Origin: JADKCL01 sp046329055
Lineage (GTDB): Bacteria > Bacteroidota > Bacteroidia > J057 > JADKCL01
NCBI GenBank assembly: GCA_046329055.1
Contig: JAXLVK010000001.1
Span: 56,170 to 120,169 of the forward strand
DNA: 64,000 nucleotides
Direction: 5' to 3'
The notes beneath the pieces are model-generated. The model searched no databases and was not told the DNA's origin. It was given only the letters and a program-made list of their open reading frames with translations. The position numbers were made by a program, and so were the translations under genes. Of the stretch, positions 62,133 to 64,000 are shown in pieces (within the stretch, counting starts at the first letter, position 1; each line of letters starts with the position of its first letter).

Positions 62133-64000
62133 TCAAAACTTGAAATTCCAGGTGATGGAGGGAACCCAACGGAAGAGGTAGGTCTTATAAGCCTTGCGGA
62201 CGGTCAGGGTCTGCCCGGGATTTTCTGGATCATCGATCTGCTCCTCTCGGAAATCGACTGAGAATGCATTCCGGCGGCCGTAGGCATTGTAACAGGTGAA
62301 GTTCCATGAGCTCTCCAGGCGGCGCTTTTTCTCGTCGTCCTTGTGCGGCTTGCCGTCGATGGTGAGGGAGATGTCCAATCGGTGGTAGTCTGGGAGCTTT
62401 TCAGCGTTGCGGGGGCCATAGACTGGGACGAAATTGCTGTCGATGCGGTAGCCTCCTACGGGGTAGGTCACAGGGCGGCCGCTGGCATAGACCCAAGTCA
62501 TCCCGAAGTTGATGCGGGGTGTGAACTGGTAGCTCGCGACGGCGGAAATGTCGTGGCGGCGGTTGCTGTTCGCGGGATAGGGATTGCCGCTGTTGATGCC
62601 ATTGATTTGCCGGGTGGCATTTGCCAGGGTGTAGCTGATCCAACCCGTGAGGTCGCCGCGTGTCTTGCGCACCATGAATTCTGCGCCGTAGGCGGTGCCT
62701 TTGCCCACCAAAATCTCGGTCTCCAAAGTCGGATTCAGGATCAACTCAGCGCCGTTTTTGAAGTCGATCTGGTTGCGCATGTCCTTGTAATAGAGCTCGA
62801 CCGAGCCCTCGACCTGATTGTCCCAGAAGTTCTGGAAATAGCCGACCGCCACCTGATCCGCGATCTGCGGGGCGATGTGGCGGCTGCTGGGGATCCAGAT
62901 GTCCCAGGGGAAGCTCGCGGTGCTGTTGGAGGCGAGGTGCAGGTACTGCCGGGTGCGCATGTAGCTTGCCTTGAGGGAACTGTTGGCACCGACGAGGTAG
63001 CGGGCACTCAGGCGAGGCTCCAGGCCGTGATAGAGTTGGATGATTTCGCCGTTGCTGTACTGGGTGGTGTCGAGACGATGCTGGAAATTGTCGTCGTAGG
63101 TGTATTCCTCGCCCGGGCCGACCTGTGCGAATTGGGACCAGCGCAAGCCATAGACGAGGGAGAGGCGGCTGCTCACGGTCTGCTCATTGCTGGCATAGAT
63201 CGCAGACTCCACGGCATGGTCGGGATCGATGTCCAGCGGCTGTAGGAATGAGGTATTCAGCGGCTCAAACACGCCGGGATTGAAAAGGTGATAGGTCGCG
63301 TCGATCCCGAACTGGACTTGGTTCTTGGGGCTGGCAAACCAAGTGATGTCGTCCTTGAGGGCATAGTCGCGGATGCCGGAGCTGAATTTGAAGCGGTCAC
63401 CTGTGAAGGTCTCGGCCTCGAACCCGTAGAAAAAGTCGCTGAAAATGAGGGTCGTATTGTTGAAGAGTTTGTCGCTGAAGAGGTGGTTCCAGCGCAGTGA
63501 GCCAGTCGCATTGCCCCAATCATTGTAGAAGAGCTTCCGGAACTTGAAGACGTCCCTCCCGAAATACCCGCTCAGGAACAGCCTGTCCTTGTCGCTGATG
63601 CGCCAGTTGGCTTTGGCATTGAAGTCGTAGAAATACAGCTTGGTCGCGCGCAGGTTCTCGTCCTTGGAGGCGAGCAGGAACACGTCCGCGTAGGTCCGCC
63701 TGCCCGATACGACAAAGGAGGCTTTGTCCTTGGCGATCGGCCCCTCGATGGTGAGCCGGCTGGAAATCGCGCCCAATCCGCCGCTGACGTGCAGTTGCTT
63801 GCTGTTGCCCTCCTTCATGTGCAGGTCCAGGACGCTGCTCAGGCGGGTGCCGTACTGCGCGGGGATGCCGCCCTTGAAGAGCTTGTACTCGTCGCGAAGC
63901 GCATCGGCATTGAACACCGAGAAGAAGCCCAGCAAGTGGGAGGCATTGTAAACGGTCGCATTGTCCAGCAAGACGAGGTTTTGGTTGCTTTGGCCGCCGC
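62133..64000 (-). CDS. TonB-dependent outer membrane receptor, C-terminal part (partial)
   Basis: The frame is open to the window edge (GGQSNQNLVLLDNATVYNAS at its start), so the N-terminal carboxypeptidase-regulatory and early plug portions lie outside. Visible are the end of the plug (KGGIPAQYGTRLSSVLDLHM) and a beta-barrel of repeated amphipathic strands (LSARYLVGANSSLKASYMR, YELYYKDMRNQIDF-like), ending in PSITWNFKF with the terminal phenylalanine used for outer membrane insertion. It is coupled with DUF4249 downstream. The transported ligand is unknown. About 622 residues are present. Confidence 0.9.
   Translation of the reverse strand, partial: GGQSNQNLVLLDNATVYNASHLLGFFSVFNADALRDEYKLFKGGIPAQYGTRLSSVLDLHMKEGNSKQLHVSGGLGAISSRLTIEGPIAKDKASFVVSGRRTYADVFLLASKDENLRATKLYFYDFNAKANWRISDKDRLFLSGYFGRDVFKFRKLFYNDWGNATGSLRWNHLFSDKLFNNTTLIFSDFFYGFEAETFTGDRFKFSSGIRDYALKDDITWFASPKNQVQFGIDATYHLFNPGVFEPLNTSFLQPLDIDPDHAVESAIYASNEQTVSSRLSLVYGLRWSQFAQVGPGEEYTYDDNFQHRLDTTQYSNGEIIQLYHGLEPRLSARYLVGANSSLKASYMRTRQYLHLASNSTASFPWDIWIPSSRHIAPQIADQVAVGYFQNFWDNQVEGSVELYYKDMRNQIDFKNGAELILNPTLETEILVGKGTAYGAEFMVRKTRGDLTGWISYTLANATRQINGINSGNPYPANSNRRHDISAVASYQFTPRINFGMTWVYASGRPVTYPVGGYRIDSNFVPVYGPRNAEKLPDYHRLDISLTIDGKPHKDDEKKRRLESSWNFTCYNAYGRRNAFSVDFREEQIDDPENPGQTLTVRKAYKTYLFRWVPSITWNFKF

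Overview
The window is a 64 kb stretch of a Bacteroidota chromosome, possibly from the Saprospiria or a related class (below phylum this is a guess). The evidence is a bifunctional hisB, a fused hisIE, C-terminal type IX secretion (T9SS) sorting tails, a TonB-dependent receptor next to a DUF4249 lipoprotein, LytS/LytTR two-component genes, LVIVD and S74-type surface proteins, and many lipoproteins without Shine-Dalgarno-like leaders.

Layout. 1-5433: histidine operon hisD(partial)-C-B-H-A-F-IE, mostly with overlapping start and stop codons. 5434-7855: a gene-poor region with two related hairpins, dispersed short repeats and two small beta-rich genes. 7856-13267: a 511-residue helical protein, an M19-type peptidase and a PQQ-like propeller. 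13301-14504: a T9SS-type secreted protein with 60/69-nt tandem repeats, broken by out-of-frame repeat units. 14712-18143: two AidA/PixA-type inclusion-body proteins and a small beta protein, divergent from a paralogue of the 511-residue protein. 18170-24423: LytTR regulator, a broken propeller protein and a frameshifted LytS-type kinase. 24512-28257: a small secreted protein, DUF779, aldehyde dehydrogenase and a divergent AraC regulator. 28270-44577: mostly secreted proteins and lipoproteins, plus an AlkB-like dioxygenase, a third helical-family protein and a secreted zinc protease. 44918-51702: PhyH oxygenase plus ATP-grasp ligase, a metallo-beta-lactamase hydrolase, two translationally coupled cyclic-nucleotide-domain proteins (patatin and GNAT-like) and a stand-alone E2-type acyltransferase. 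51880-64000: lipoproteins, tRNA-Leu, tRNA-Gly, mutS, a LolA-like protein, a SpoU methylase, a Rossmann protein, and DUF4249 with a TonB-dependent receptor that runs off the end.

The strongest candidate for an undescribed system is the duplicated divergent cassette at 6.1-9.4 kb and 14.7-18.1 kb. In both copies a ~512-residue alpha-helical protein faces small beta-sheet proteins ending in a DGG-IVGTV motif, and the second copy also carries two AidA/PixA proteins. A second candidate is the lipid/second-messenger-like group at 47.8-51.7 kb.

A recurrent oddity is the number of single-site frameshifts, and one in-frame stop, in accessory and surface genes (about 13.7-14.0, 20.5-21.3, 23.2, 28.7, 33.7, 35.4, 37.7 and 59.8 kb), while housekeeping genes read cleanly. 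Real decay, phase variation and sequencing error cannot be separated from sequence alone.
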